Shown one piece after another: positions 34,214 through 44,264 of a stretch of 64,000 nucleotides of DNA; positions within the stretch are counted from its first letter, which is position 1, and each line of letters begins with the position of its first letter. Made by a program: the position numbers and the translations under genes. Location: positions 62,001 through 126,000 of the forward strand of contig CAYRYD010000008.1 in the NCBI GenBank assembly GCA_964428345.1, written 5' to 3'. Under the pieces are notes generated by a model, which saw nothing but the letters and a program-made list of their open reading frames with translations, made no database searches and had not been told where the DNA came from. The DNA comes from JABDMH01 sp964428345 (lineage in GTDB: Bacteria > Bacteroidota > Bacteroidia > Chitinophagales > Saprospiraceae).

Positions 34214-34903
34214 ATGATTCGTCTTCTCTTTTTTTGCCTGATCTTTTGGTCTATACAAGAAGTCTATACCCAGAGTTATGCTTTCGGTCTCAAGGGCGGT
34301 CCTACCATCGGTTTGCAAAGATGGAATAATTACCAGGGGTCGGATCCGTTGATAGCATATCACGTCGTGACTTTTATCGAGACGGCAGGAGAGGAAGAAC
34401 AAGGGTCTATCTTTGCGGAAGCAGGTTATCATGTCAAAGGACGGACGGTGCATTTTAATGCCTCGGTCAATCCGCTGACTGGAGCCAATTATGACGCACG
34501 TAATTTTCAACTCCGCTTCAATAATGTTTCCCTGTCGGCGGGTGCCCGGAAGAAATTTCCGGTAGGAACAAACCAGGCGTATTATTCACTGGCGGTACGG
34601 GGTGAGTACAACCTTTCAGCTGATCTGGAGATCTACGAGGGGTTTGAAGCGGGTATCAATAAAGTACTTTACGGCATTACCCTGGGCGGGGGCTTTGAAT
34701 TCCCATTCTCTGAATTGTTGGGTGGCCTCATCGACATCCGTTTTAGTCCGGATTTATCGCGACAGATTTTTATTCCCCCTTTTGAATGGGATAATCCATT
34801 TACCGGCAATCAGGAGGTCTTTAGGGAACAAAGTATTAAGAATATCGCTTTTGAGATTTCCCTCGGTCTTCGATTTTTGCACAAGATCGTCTACGTCGAT
34901 TAG
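34214..34903 (+). CDS. Small outer-membrane beta-barrel protein (PorT-like), hypothetical
   Basis: A 229-residue exported protein. Signal peptide about residues 1-19 (ending VYTQ). The mature part begins YAFGLKGGPTIGLQRW, the usual first strand of small Bacteroidota barrels of the PorT/OmpW style, and continues with regular amphipathic strands to FEISLGLRFLHKIVYVD. No catalytic motif. It is 19 bases after the glucosaminidase gene and convergent with the priming sugar transferase gene. Function unknown. Confidence 0.7.
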   Translation: MIRLLFFCLIFWSIQEVYTQSYAFGLKGGPTIGLQRWNNYQGSDPLIAYHVVTFIETAGEEEQGSIFAEAGYHVKGRTVHFNASVNPLTGANYDARNFQLRFNNVSLSAGARKKFPVGTNQAYYSLAVRGEYNLSADLEIYEGFEAGINKVLYGITLGGGFEFPFSELLGGLIDIRFSPDLSRQIFIPPFEWDNPFTGNQEVFREQSIKNIAFEISLGLRFLHKIVYVD

Positions 34904-34941
34904 AAAAGACCACAGATAATACTGATCGTACCTGTTATCTA

Positions 34942-36339
34942 CTAGAATGCGTTGACTCTCGATTTCCGGCCAAAGACGGTCAGGAAGACGATTTTAAGAT
35001 CAAGCCAGAAACTCCAGTGCTCAATATACCAGAGATCATGTTTGATCCGCTCGGTCTTTTGCCGGGTCGTTTCAGTTGGTCCCCGCCATCCATTCACCTG
35101 AGCCCAACCGGTTAGTCCGGGTTTGATGTAATGCCTGACCATATAATCATTGACAATTTTCCGGAAATCGTTTTGAAGATTCACCCGGTGAGGACGTGGA
35201 CCAACCACACTCATTTCACCCCTTAGTACATTGATAAATTGAGGCAGTTCATCCAGGTCGTATTTTCGCAGGAATTTTCCCACACGGGTCAGTCTGGGAT
35301 CATTTTTTATAGTCGAACGAGTTCCGCTTACCGGATCATCGCAGACAGACATTGTTCTGAACTTCAGACACCGGAATGTCGAATTTGCTTCTCCTTTCCG
35401 GATTGGAGCATAGAGAATAGAGCCCTTGCTGTCCAGTTTAATCAATATGGCAATCAGTAGCATAACCGGAGAAAGTATGATCATCGCCACAGAGGCAAAA
35501 ACCAGGTCAAATGCTTTCTTAAACAAATAGTTGCGAAATTCGTCCAGTGGGCTGTTTCGCAATTGATAAACCGGCATGCTGCTGTCGAGAGCATAAGACC
35601 GGTAATTCTGACCCACATATAGTGGCGTTTCGGGCACGAGATTTACCCGGATACCTCTCAAATCAGCGGTCCGGATAGCAGTTTTGATGTCTTCCTCCCT
35701 TTGTTGTGGCAGGTTAATGAATATTTCATCAATATGCCGTGACTCAAGAATGTTTTCCAGGTCGTTTAACCCTCCAAGACGATTTGTTATTCCAGCTGTT
35801 TCATCACCAACAACCCCAACCAGTTCGAAGCCCAGATAAGCCTTTTGTCTGGCAAATTCTGAGATCTTCTGGACACTGTTACCATTTCCGACCAACAGAA
35901 CATTATAGTTGTTGGTTGAATACCGGTTTCGCTTTTGCATGAACTCAAAAAGCGGTTTTAACAAGACAATATTACACAGGGTAAAGAGGAAAATCGGGGC
36001 CAGAAGAGTCGACCGGTTAAGGTAGTCAATCTTAAAAAGAATCACCAAAGTGGCCATTACGCCGATAAAAATGAAACCATTACGGATCACTTTCGAACTC
36101 CTTTCCTGAAAGGAACCGGTGATGTGGTTTTCCGGGTTACCGTCTGCCAGGATAATGATCAGCCAGCTGATATTAAAGACGGCCAACAACGTCAATAGGT
36201 TTTGTTGAAAACCTTGGTCTGAAAAGCTGTTTACAAGATCGGGGGTCCTGATCGCCAGGACCAACAAAATGCACAAGTTCAGTAAAAGACATTCATAAAA
36301 CAGCCTTCCAAAGACAAGGTATTGTCTTTTGGAAATCAT
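34942..36339 (-). CDS. Undecaprenyl-phosphate sugar phosphotransferase (WcaJ-like priming enzyme)
   Basis: A 465-residue inner-membrane enzyme that starts polysaccharide repeat assembly by moving a sugar-1-phosphate, probably glucose or galactose, to undecaprenyl phosphate. It has four N-terminal membrane helices, a CoA-binding-like middle domain (NVLLVGNGNSVQKISEFARQ near 145), and the C-terminal bacterial sugar transferase domain (about 275-465) with KFRTM, RKYDLDELPQFINVLRGEMS, VGPRPHR and KPGLTGWAQVNGWRG. It is the last gene of the minus-strand polysaccharide locus and is separated from the next by 241 bases. Confidence 0.92.
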   Translation of the reverse strand: MISKRQYLVFGRLFYECLLLNLCILLVLAIRTPDLVNSFSDQGFQQNLLTLLAVFNISWLIIILADGNPENHITGSFQERSSKVIRNGFIFIGVMATLVILFKIDYLNRSTLLAPIFLFTLCNIVLLKPLFEFMQKRNRYSTNNYNVLLVGNGNSVQKISEFARQKAYLGFELVGVVGDETAGITNRLGGLNDLENILESRHIDEIFINLPQQREEDIKTAIRTADLRGIRVNLVPETPLYVGQNYRSYALDSSMPVYQLRNSPLDEFRNYLFKKAFDLVFASVAMIILSPVMLLIAILIKLDSKGSILYAPIRKGEANSTFRCLKFRTMSVCDDPVSGTRSTIKNDPRLTRVGKFLRKYDLDELPQFINVLRGEMSVVGPRPHRVNLQNDFRKIVNDYMVRHYIKPGLTGWAQVNGWRGPTETTRQKTERIKHDLWYIEHWSFWLDLKIVFLTVFGRKSRVNAF

Positions 36340-36580
36340 AGTTTTAAGCGTGTCCCGTAAGACTTAGAGCTATACCTATAATTAGGATGGAATAGACAAT
36401 TGGGAAATTACGGGTTTCAGTGTTCTAATTGAGTGTTTAAAAAATTCTACTACGGTTCAATGATACGAAATTGATCTTATTTCATCAAAATTTTTATTCT
36501 TTTTTTTTGTGGTCAAAGTTAGCCTGGTTTACCGCCTAATACCATGATATAGACTTCATTTACATATGATCTTGATCATC

Positions 36581-37546
36581 TCAGTAGATTGGGGAGTTCT
36601 TTTGAGCCTGCAGGAGAACCCCGGCACAGTTCAGATCGAGATCCGACAGATGTTGCCACTTAGAGGTCAGGTCTTCCCTATGCAGACCGTCGGAACGTAT
36701 ATTCCTGCATTCATAAGTGATATCAAATGGCAGGTTTTCAATCGCCGTACGATAGCACGAATAGGGGTAACGTGTCAGGAAATAGGGACGACTGCCTTTG
36801 ATGATTTTCCAGGCCCATTCGCTTATACCCCGGTGGCCATTCCAGATGTCGGATACATTATGACCTGAAAGATCAATCTGATGGCTCATAACGCCTCCGG
36901 GCTTCAGGAAAAAGTGGATTTTCGAGAAGAGTTCTGGTAAATCATTCACATATTCAAGTACTGAATGGGAAAAACAGAGGTCAATGCTATTTTCATTTAA
37001 TTCCTGATTTTCAGTCCATGGTACTATATATTTTATGATAATATCATCAAACAGCTGGCCCGGATGTCGGATGGCTGCTTCGATCCTGGTCAGTCGTTCA
37101 GGGGACAGACTCTGATCCAACAGGTCAGGCGTCAGTATCTGACCCGGGAACAAATCTTGATCAAGATATTGATCAAAATCCGGCCACCCCTTGAGAGGCC
37201 TTGCCTTACGGGATTTAAAAAAGCTGACCAGATCATGGTAGATCCTGAGATTTGTATCGGTATTTGAGTAAGATATCAGATCGAGTGCATAGTATTTGGA
37301 GGCACCTGACAAAAGTGCTGCAATACCCACACCCAAACTGTCTCCCGGCCCAAATTCGGCAACGGTCTGGGGAATTTTTTGGCTCCCATGATGCCATAGA
37401 AAAGTCAGGTGTTTCAACCATATGCCATAGTAATAGGAGGAATCAACCGATTGTCTGGTGCCCCTTAATTTTTGCAGATACCTGCTACCTGGTATCACAC
37501 TAACCAGACCCTTTATCAATGAATATATTGTTCGTTTAGATGCCAA
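36581..37546 (-). CDS. Class I SAM-dependent methyltransferase
   Basis: A 321-residue cytoplasmic methyltransferase. Motif I (TVAEFGPGDSLGVGIAALL) is near residue 62, the acidic post-I residue in YALDLISY follows, and the post-motif LCFSHSVLEYVNDLPELF and FLKPGGVMSHQID are near 190-220. The open frame begins with TTG at 37546, and I find no ATG that fits better. Its place in the locus suggests methylation of a sugar or glycan, which is inference. A 113-base gap separates it from the deacetylase gene. Confidence 0.75.
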   Translation of the reverse strand: MASKRTIYSLIKGLVSVIPGSRYLQKLRGTRQSVDSSYYYGIWLKHLTFLWHHGSQKIPQTVAEFGPGDSLGVGIAALLSGASKYYALDLISYSNTDTNLRIYHDLVSFFKSRKARPLKGWPDFDQYLDQDLFPGQILTPDLLDQSLSPERLTRIEAAIRHPGQLFDDIIIKYIVPWTENQELNENSIDLCFSHSVLEYVNDLPELFSKIHFFLKPGGVMSHQIDLSGHNVSDIWNGHRGISEWAWKIIKGSRPYFLTRYPYSCYRTAIENLPFDITYECRNIRSDGLHREDLTSKWQHLSDLDLNCAGVLLQAQKNSPIY

Positions 37547-37660
37547 TTCTGCGACATTTTAAATGACTAGCAAATGACTGCCCATATCTTTTGTAAGTCA
37601 TGTGGATTTCTCATTAGATTATTTTTGACAATGGTCGATACTCGTAAGATCTCAAGATTG

Positions 37661-38716
37661 TTATACAATAATCCGCTTTTTGCCATTTTTTAGAAATGGC
37701 ACCAGACCACTGGTCTGTAACTTCAAAACATCCATACTGGTCAGGGCATTGATATTGACTCTGGGTAATTGATGAAGATGATCCCTATGCTCCTGAAAGA
37801 CGTTGCCCATATTGGTTGTGACTGCAGTTACAAAACCTTGTTTTTTAGCATAGTTGTATTCCCTTTGGCCAACTTCGACGTTCTTGCCAAAAGGATATGC
37901 AAAGTGCAGGACTTTTTTTCCAAGCTGTTGCTCCAATTCCTCTTTACTCTGGCAGATCTCCTGATATAATTCCTGTGCATTCAGTTGCAGGAGGGGATAA
38001 TGATTGGCAGTATGAGCCCCGATCGAAACAAGAGGATCTTCAGATAGTAACCTAACTTCTTCCCAATTAAGCGCATGTTGTCTGGTGTATTGTAATAAAT
38101 CGTCGACGTATTCGGAAAATAGGTCTTTTAATTGTTGATGATACCGGCCCGGAATCAGTCCGGAGACGATCTTCCTGCGCATCTCATCAAAAACGATTTC
38201 CTTTTGGGTAAGTGATTCACAATGGAATTTGTAGTTATTGTCTTCCCAACGAAAAGACACTGTATGATTAGCAAGTAAAACCTGCTCCAGCATATACCAC
38301 CACATCACAGAGGTGCCGTTAATGAAATTGTTGGTGATATATATGGTAAATGGAACTTCATATTTTTTAAATACCGGATAAGCATGCAGCAGATTGTCTT
38401 TATATCCATCATCAAAAGTGAAAATCACAAATTTCCGGGTTGACTGCTCTGTAAGGTATGCAGGCAGTTGGTCAAGAGTGGGAAAATCATAATCCCGGCG
38501 TTTAAAAAACTGGATCGTTTCTTCCAACTGTCCGGGATCAATTTCCAGACTTTCATGATTATGTACCCGGGCTCTATCTTCCCGTGGCAAAACACGGTGA
38601 AACATCAGAATATGACCAACTCCCGAATAGTTCCGGTAAAATAAATGATGAAGTCCCAGCCCGGTTATTGCCGGGGCAGAAGCCGAAACCAGTTTTTTAT
38701 ATTTACGTATACTCAT
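37661..38716 (-). CDS. Polysaccharide deacetylase family protein (NodB-like)
   Basis: A 351-residue carbohydrate esterase 4 protein. The metal-binding motif TFDDGYKD (near residue 118) and the SIGAHTANHYPLLQL segment (HxxxH type, near 233) are both present, as is FAYPFGKN. There is no signal peptide, so it may act in the cytoplasm or be exported by another route. Likely role: removing N-acetyl groups from the polysaccharide or its precursor. Its start overlaps the downstream-coded end of the neighbouring glycosyltransferase by 14 bases. Confidence 0.85.
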   Translation of the reverse strand: MSIRKYKKLVSASAPAITGLGLHHLFYRNYSGVGHILMFHRVLPREDRARVHNHESLEIDPGQLEETIQFFKRRDYDFPTLDQLPAYLTEQSTRKFVIFTFDDGYKDNLLHAYPVFKKYEVPFTIYITNNFINGTSVMWWYMLEQVLLANHTVSFRWEDNNYKFHCESLTQKEIVFDEMRRKIVSGLIPGRYHQQLKDLFSEYVDDLLQYTRQHALNWEEVRLLSEDPLVSIGAHTANHYPLLQLNAQELYQEICQSKEELEQQLGKKVLHFAYPFGKNVEVGQREYNYAKKQGFVTAVTTNMGNVFQEHRDHLHQLPRVNINALTSMDVLKLQTSGLVPFLKNGKKRIIV

Positions 38717-39848
38717 GTTTTTTGTGGTGTTTCAGATGCTGATTATATAGTTCGCTATATTTTTCAGCTACTTTTTCTATGCCAAAATTCATCAGGGTGT
38801 AATCCCGGGCAGCCGTGGCCCTTGCATGCATTTCTTCCTTATGGTCCAGTGCCCATTCTATCTTCTCCTGAAGATCAGCTGCATCTTTTGATTTGAAGAA
38901 GAGTGCATGTTCGTCCTTCAGAATGATCTGATTTTGGGGAATATCACTGCAGATTATCGGCGTGCCAAGACTGGCTACCTCGAGCAACATCATGGACATG
39001 CCTTCAATTTCAGAAGGGAATACAAATAATTTGGATTGCCTGACCAGGGTATTTAACAACCGACTGGATTCGATATAACCAATAAATCGTATATCAAGCC
39101 CTTTACTCTGATTGAGCAAGGTAGTGGTGTACTCTTTCATTTGCTCCATATCTCCAGCGATGACAACCTGCTGTCTGTACTTGATCCTTTTTAAAGCCTC
39201 AATAAGGTAATGACAGCCTTTAAGGGGGATGACCCGGCGGGCTGCGAATAGGATAAAATCCGGTCTAATCTGCTGCTCCTGCATGAAGCTGGCTAATTCG
39301 GCTTCATCGATGGTCCGGGGTATTTCGATGCCGTTGGGAATATAGAAAACCGGTTTGTGATACCTGGTTTCATAATATTCAGATTGCGTTTTTGATATGG
39401 AAGTCCGGGTAGCTCCGGAATACATGAAAAACCATTCGGCAATATGAAAATACAACCGGCCAATCCACGACCATTTATTATTGTGGTAGGGTATTTCATG
39501 CGATGTGATAATAACCGGATATTTTAGCCTTATCAGGGGTAAAAAATAGGATGTCTCCGTTTTATGGGCATGAACCAAATCGTAATTCCCTTTAAAGAGA
39601 AGGTGCAGCAGACATTTAAAAAAGTAAATAAAAACCCCGATATTCTTCACTTTGGGTGGTGAAAACATGACCGTGTTTACACCGGGTATATTGGTGGCTG
39701 CTTCCGGATGTCTATAACAATAAATGGTGATGGTATAATCATCCTTCAGGTTCCTCAGCAAAGCTTCAACGACGCGACTGGTGCCTCCTCTGGAAGGGAA
39801 GAACTTGATGCCAAAAACAGCAATGTGCTTTTTGGTGCTATCGCTCAT
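38703..39848 (-). CDS. Glycosyltransferase family 4
   Basis: A 381-residue GT-B glycosyltransferase. The N-terminal acceptor domain has FFPSRGGTSRVVEALLRNL (GGTS loop), and the C-terminal donor domain has FAARRVIPLKGCHYLIEALK and the signature EIEGMSMMLLEVASLGTPII (Glu residues contacting the nucleotide sugar). Probably adds one sugar to the lipid-linked repeat unit. Overlaps both neighbours by about 10-14 bases in a tight operon. Confidence 0.88.
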   Translation of the reverse strand: MSDSTKKHIAVFGIKFFPSRGGTSRVVEALLRNLKDDYTITIYCYRHPEAATNIPGVNTVMFSPPKVKNIGVFIYFFKCLLHLLFKGNYDLVHAHKTETSYFLPLIRLKYPVIITSHEIPYHNNKWSWIGRLYFHIAEWFFMYSGATRTSISKTQSEYYETRYHKPVFYIPNGIEIPRTIDEAELASFMQEQQIRPDFILFAARRVIPLKGCHYLIEALKRIKYRQQVVIAGDMEQMKEYTTTLLNQSKGLDIRFIGYIESSRLLNTLVRQSKLFVFPSEIEGMSMMLLEVASLGTPIICSDIPQNQIILKDEHALFFKSKDAADLQEKIEWALDHKEEMHARATAARDYTLMNFGIEKVAEKYSELYNQHLKHHKKHEYT

Positions 39849-40947
39849 TTAAGGAGTTTATATAGGTGAGATAACTGGTTTTAAAAATATCCAGATCGTA
39901 ATGGGTACGTAGTATCTGATAACTCCGTTTGCCGTACTTGTTCCTGAGTTCCGGAGAATCTACCAGTTTTTTTAGGGCATAACCGGTACTGACAGGATCA
40001 CTGACCGGAACGATGAAGCCATTGATTCGGTCTTTTACCAGGATTTGATTGTCACCAACATCGGTGGCCACGACTGGAAGAGAATAAGCCATCGCCTCCA
40101 TAATGGCATTGGATATTCCTTCAAAAATGGAAGTGCACAGGTAAATATCGCTATTACGCAAGATCAGGGAAAGATCGGCAGGATCGGTTATCAGGAAGAC
40201 TTGATCAGTGAGATGGAGCCTTTCAATCAATGATTGCAGTTTTGACTGATCCGGTCCCTGCCCAACAATATTCAGTTTAATTTTCGGAGAGGAAGCTATC
40301 GATAATGACCTGACATGGTCAATGCTCCTGATGGCTGTCTCAAAATCTTTTTGTCTGACCAGTCGCCCCATGGTGGTAATCGTGACCAAGCCGGAAGGTT
40401 CCCGGATTATCGGAACCGTCTCTATTTTGATACCATTGGGGATGACTCCGATTTTATGACTATTGAAGCCCCTGGATACCAGGAAATCTTTTCCGGCAGC
40501 AGAATTGGAAACAGAACCAGCTAACCAATGATTATGCAGAAATTTTAAAATCTGGACTTTAACTGGAGAAATGTAGGCATTTCGAATGCCGCCAACATGA
40601 TATCTGACAATGCCGCGACCGGCTATTGCAGCTACAGCAATGTCCTGAGGCAGATATGATAAAACCAGATCAACCTGATTTTCTTTAAAAAAACGACGTA
40701 ATGTCCTGATTTTATGGAAAATATTTCCCTTTAAAATGATGTGGCTGATATTTTGTTCTTTGAGTGTTTGCAAGTGTTTTTGATATGCCGGCCGAGCGTT
40801 GATTATGGCCATTCTCACATGATAGTAATCCTGCAAAAGCCCCGCCAGGATCAGACATTGTTTTTCGGCCCCACCACTAGCCAGTGATGTCAGGGTCAGA
40901 CAAATCGTCCGGATATCCGGGCTATGCTTCACTGGTCCTGCAGCCAT
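39838..40947 (-). CDS. Glycosyltransferase family 4
   Basis: A 369-residue GT-B enzyme. It has ASGGAEKQCLILAGLL at the N-terminus, TTMGRLVRQKDFETAIRSID in the middle and FEGISNAIMEAMAYSLPVVA with the E-x7-E donor site in the C-terminal domain. Overlaps the neighbouring glycosyltransferase genes. Sugar specificity cannot be read from the sequence. Confidence 0.88.
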   Translation of the reverse strand: MAAGPVKHSPDIRTICLTLTSLASGGAEKQCLILAGLLQDYYHVRMAIINARPAYQKHLQTLKEQNISHIILKGNIFHKIRTLRRFFKENQVDLVLSYLPQDIAVAAIAGRGIVRYHVGGIRNAYISPVKVQILKFLHNHWLAGSVSNSAAGKDFLVSRGFNSHKIGVIPNGIKIETVPIIREPSGLVTITTMGRLVRQKDFETAIRSIDHVRSLSIASSPKIKLNIVGQGPDQSKLQSLIERLHLTDQVFLITDPADLSLILRNSDIYLCTSIFEGISNAIMEAMAYSLPVVATDVGDNQILVKDRINGFIVPVSDPVSTGYALKKLVDSPELRNKYGKRSYQILRTHYDLDIFKTSYLTYINSLNER

Positions 40948-42068
40948 ATTTTTCCAGTATTTTTACGGGATTTTTCGACTCTCCGGTAAAGGTTCACGAA
41001 GCTTTCAATCATTTGTCCGATTCCAAAAGTCCCGGCAATTCGTTCCCGTCCAGCCTCACCCATTTTTAAAGCCTTTTCCGGGTTATCAAGCAGATCGTTA
41101 ATTTTACCGACCCATGAATCAAGATCGCTGTAATCAATTATAAATCCGGTTTTCTCATGAACGATGATCTCACGGTTGCCTCCGTTGTCATTAGCCAGAA
41201 CCGGTATTCCGGCGGCCATATATTCCATAATGGCGTTGGAGATCCCCTCACCATGTACCTCGGGATTACTGATTAACACACCGATCGTGAATGCCTGAAC
41301 GATGCTCTCCACATCCGGTACATTGCCCGTAAAAATGACCTTTTTGCAGTGTGAGGGATGAACCAGTTTCCGGCATTCTTCAAACATTGATCCTCCACCA
41401 ACCAAGATAAATGTCACATCCGAACGGATCGAAAGTACCCGGTTTGCAATGTCGATAAATCTTGCATAATCTTTTCTGGGTTCAAAAGCGCCAACCATGC
41501 CTACGATCTTTTGACCATCGATCTGGTAGAGATGACGGATGGTTGATTTATCTCTCAGGTTACTCATCCGGTTGAAGTCAAAACCATTGTAAATACAATA
41601 ACTCTTGTCGGCAGGAGCCTTGTAGGCAGCTAAACCGGCCAAACTATTGGACAGGATAACATCCGAAAAAGGAGCGGTGATCATAAACCGGAATCGACGG
41701 GAATCCAGCAGTGACATGCCGGATGGAGCATCCGTAATGATGGAGTTGATCATAACCGGTCGCATCAGACATTTTACAGGTAAGGCAAAAATTGCCGACA
41801 TCGATCCCCAGCAGTGGATGATATCCGGTCTGATCTCCTGGCATAACCGGTACAATCGGACAAACATGTCTGGGTCCTTTCGGATTTTACGTCTGAATAT
41901 GTGTATCGGAATTCCTAATTGAAATAGGTCATCAAACTGAATTTTCTCCGAAAACACAACCAGTTCGGTGTCTATATCATCCAGTGCGATCAAGGCCTTG
42001 AGTAATTCTGTCAACCTTCGCTCTGTACCTCCCCGGCCCATACTGTCTGCCAACATCAATAATTTCAC
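40929..42068 (-). CDS. Glycosyltransferase family 4
   Basis: A 379-residue GT-B enzyme. It begins at a GTG (42068) with KLLMLADSMGRGGTERRLTE, has GMVGAFEPRKDYARFIDIAN in the middle and HGEGISNAIMEYMAAGIPVL in the donor domain. It overlaps the small reading frame upstream (GTGA) and the next glycosyltransferase gene downstream by 19 bases. It belongs to the same run of three family-4 genes. Confidence 0.88.
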   Translation of the reverse strand: MKLLMLADSMGRGGTERRLTELLKALIALDDIDTELVVFSEKIQFDDLFQLGIPIHIFRRKIRKDPDMFVRLYRLCQEIRPDIIHCWGSMSAIFALPVKCLMRPVMINSIITDAPSGMSLLDSRRFRFMITAPFSDVILSNSLAGLAAYKAPADKSYCIYNGFDFNRMSNLRDKSTIRHLYQIDGQKIVGMVGAFEPRKDYARFIDIANRVLSIRSDVTFILVGGGSMFEECRKLVHPSHCKKVIFTGNVPDVESIVQAFTIGVLISNPEVHGEGISNAIMEYMAAGIPVLANDNGGNREIIVHEKTGFIIDYSDLDSWVGKINDLLDNPEKALKMGEAGRERIAGTFGIGQMIESFVNLYRRVEKSRKNTGKIWLQDQ

Positions 42069-42370
42069 AGTGGCCGGATTTGGTTAGAAAATTTTTTGCC
42101 GGATGAATCCAAGATGATGCCTTCCGCTACTAAAGCTAAAGATGCCCGGGCCTTATAATGATTGTCCGGGATGTCCGGTATAAGGTCATTAAATTCAAGG
42201 CTTTTGCGACATAGTTTTCCCTGATTCCATAGAGTATCGCAGATATTTCCGATGAAACCGATCCGTATCTTGCTGACCAAGCCGCAGTCAAACCAGTCAT
42301 TCTGACAAAAGCATTCAGTGATTTTGCCTTCTTCTAGACGTTTCGATCCGTTTATTATCCGATTTTTCAT
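42065..42370 (-). pseudogene. Small unrecognised reading frame, possibly a glycosyltransferase remnant
   Basis: A 101-residue frame filling the space between asnB and a glycosyltransferase; a GTG at 42400 could lengthen it by ten residues. The middle reads KIRIGFIGNICDTLWNQGKL, which resembles the first strand and loop of glycosyltransferase N-terminal domains, but no further domain follows and both flanks are unlike any family I know. It may be a degraded fragment kept in frame by chance, or a small real gene. The short overlaps with both neighbours argue mildly for translation. Confidence 0.35.
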
Positions 42371-42389
42371 CTGATCCTTTTCAAGAAAA

Positions 42390-44261
42390 TCAACGAACAC
42401 TTAATTGGGCCTGTTGATTCAGCCATTCATTTAGAAATACGAGAGTCCATATTTTATGGTTAAGATCTCTCATCCCTTTTTCATGATCTCTTACCAATTT
42501 CTCGATGTACAAGGGATTAAAATATTGATTTAAGGGGCTGCTTTTGGAATGGATATTTTGCAATAAATAATCCTTCAGGTCTTTTTTAAACCATTTTTTA
42601 AGAGGGACTCCAAATCCTTTTTTGGGCTGATGGACGATCTCCGTTGGTAAATACGGTTGCATGGCTTTTTTAAAAATATATTTACCGGTATTTTTATGAA
42701 GTTTTAATTTGGAGGGAATAGTAAAGGTCAGTTCGGCAAATTCATGATCCAGAATCGGTACCCGGACTTCAAGGGAATTAATCATGCTGGCACGGTCTAC
42801 CTTAGTCAGGATATCATCAGCCAGCCAGGTACGCATGTCGATTTCCTGCATCCTGGAAATAAAGTCCGGGGTCGATGATGACTGGAGGATTTTCTTTTTA
42901 ACGGATTCTCCCTTGTCACCATTCAATTGTTCCCAGATGCCTGGTTGATACGCTTTGGCACGTTCCGTCTCCTGCCATTTCCCAAAATAGGCTCCAAAAC
43001 TTTCACGTGGTCGTGAAAGGTAATAGGTAATACCGTTGCCCTTGATACTGAGTGGTACAAAACGGTGCAGTACTTTCAGAGGCTCCTCAAAGATGCCTCT
43101 GGTATACTGGTGAAATTGGCGAACCCGGGCAAATTTCTGGTAATGATCGTAACCCGCAAAGAGTTCGTCACCACCATCACCCGATAGGGCTACCGTTACA
43201 TGTTCCCGCGCAAATTTTGAAACAAAATAGGTAGGTATAGCCGATGAATCGGCAAAAGGTTCGTCATAGGAATTGACCAACATAGGCAGGATGTCGATCG
43301 ATTCCGGTTCAACAATGTGCTCGTGGTGGTCGGTTTTATAAAGCTCTGCAACCAGCCGGGCCTGGGGCAGTTCATTAAATTCTGCTTCGGCAAAGCCAAT
43401 GGAAAAGGTCTTCACCGGCTGGTCCATGATCCCGCTCATTAACGCAACAACACTGCCCGAGTCAATGCCTCCGCTTAAAAATGCTCCCAGCGGCACATCG
43501 CTTATCAGCCGTAGTTTTACCGCTTCTTTCAACTTGGCTACGATCCTTTCTTCCCATTCCGGCTCGGTCACGGTATAATCAGGAGTAAAGCGGATATCCC
43601 AGTAACGTTCGATTTTGGGTGACTGATCCGGAGCGATCGTCAATGTATGGGCAGGAGGGAGTTTTCTGATCTGTTGAAAAATTGTCTTATCTGCAGGGGT
43701 ATAGCCAAAAGCCACATAATGGTCGAGCACCGTCATATCGATGGGTGGTGAAGGTTGCAGTGCTAAAATGTTCTTGATTTCCGACCCAAATAAAAATCGC
43801 TCCTTATCCTGGTAGTAGAAAAAGGGTTTTATTCCGAAACGATCCCTGGCACAGAACAGGGTCCTTGTCCGGGTGTTCCAGATGGCAAACGCAAACATAC
43901 CCCGTAATCTGCTGACACAATTCGGGCCCATTTCTTCATAAAGATGGACAATGGTCTCGGTATCCGTATTTGTTGTAAAGACGTGTCCTTTTTGTATCAG
44001 TTCTTTGCGGAGGTCCTGGAAGTTATACACCTCACCATTGAAAACGATCCAAATAGTACCATCTTCATTGGATAAGGGCTGGTGTCCGTTATGCAGATCG
44101 ATGATGCTCAGTCTTCTGAACCCAAAACCCAGATTTTGCCAGGCATAGAAGCCCTCATCATCCGGACCGCGGTGAACAATGGGTTTCACCATTTTCCGTA
44201 GTTCCTTTGGATCGATGATCTGTTCTTTGTCTGCTGCCAGAATACCGCAAATTCCACACAT
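42390..44261 (-). CDS. asnB: Asparagine synthase (glutamine-hydrolysing), AsnB type
   Basis: A 623-residue class II glutamine amidotransferase. Cys2 is the nucleophile (MCGICGIL), the glutaminase domain covers about 1-210 (VHRGPDDEGFY, LSIIDLHNGHQPL), and the synthetase domain has the ATP-binding SGGIDSGSVVAL near residue 265 and the later DDILTKVDRASM. Within polysaccharide loci such proteins often amidate uronic acids or build amide-linked groups and do not make asparagine, so either role is possible. Full length. Confidence 0.9.
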   Translation of the reverse strand: MCGICGILAADKEQIIDPKELRKMVKPIVHRGPDDEGFYAWQNLGFGFRRLSIIDLHNGHQPLSNEDGTIWIVFNGEVYNFQDLRKELIQKGHVFTTNTDTETIVHLYEEMGPNCVSRLRGMFAFAIWNTRTRTLFCARDRFGIKPFFYYQDKERFLFGSEIKNILALQPSPPIDMTVLDHYVAFGYTPADKTIFQQIRKLPPAHTLTIAPDQSPKIERYWDIRFTPDYTVTEPEWEERIVAKLKEAVKLRLISDVPLGAFLSGGIDSGSVVALMSGIMDQPVKTFSIGFAEAEFNELPQARLVAELYKTDHHEHIVEPESIDILPMLVNSYDEPFADSSAIPTYFVSKFAREHVTVALSGDGGDELFAGYDHYQKFARVRQFHQYTRGIFEEPLKVLHRFVPLSIKGNGITYYLSRPRESFGAYFGKWQETERAKAYQPGIWEQLNGDKGESVKKKILQSSSTPDFISRMQEIDMRTWLADDILTKVDRASMINSLEVRVPILDHEFAELTFTIPSKLKLHKNTGKYIFKKAMQPYLPTEIVHQPKKGFGVPLKKWFKKDLKDYLLQNIHSKSSPLNQYFNPLYIEKLVRDHEKGMRDLNHKIWTLVFLNEWLNQQAQLSVR

Positions 44262-44264
44262 AAG

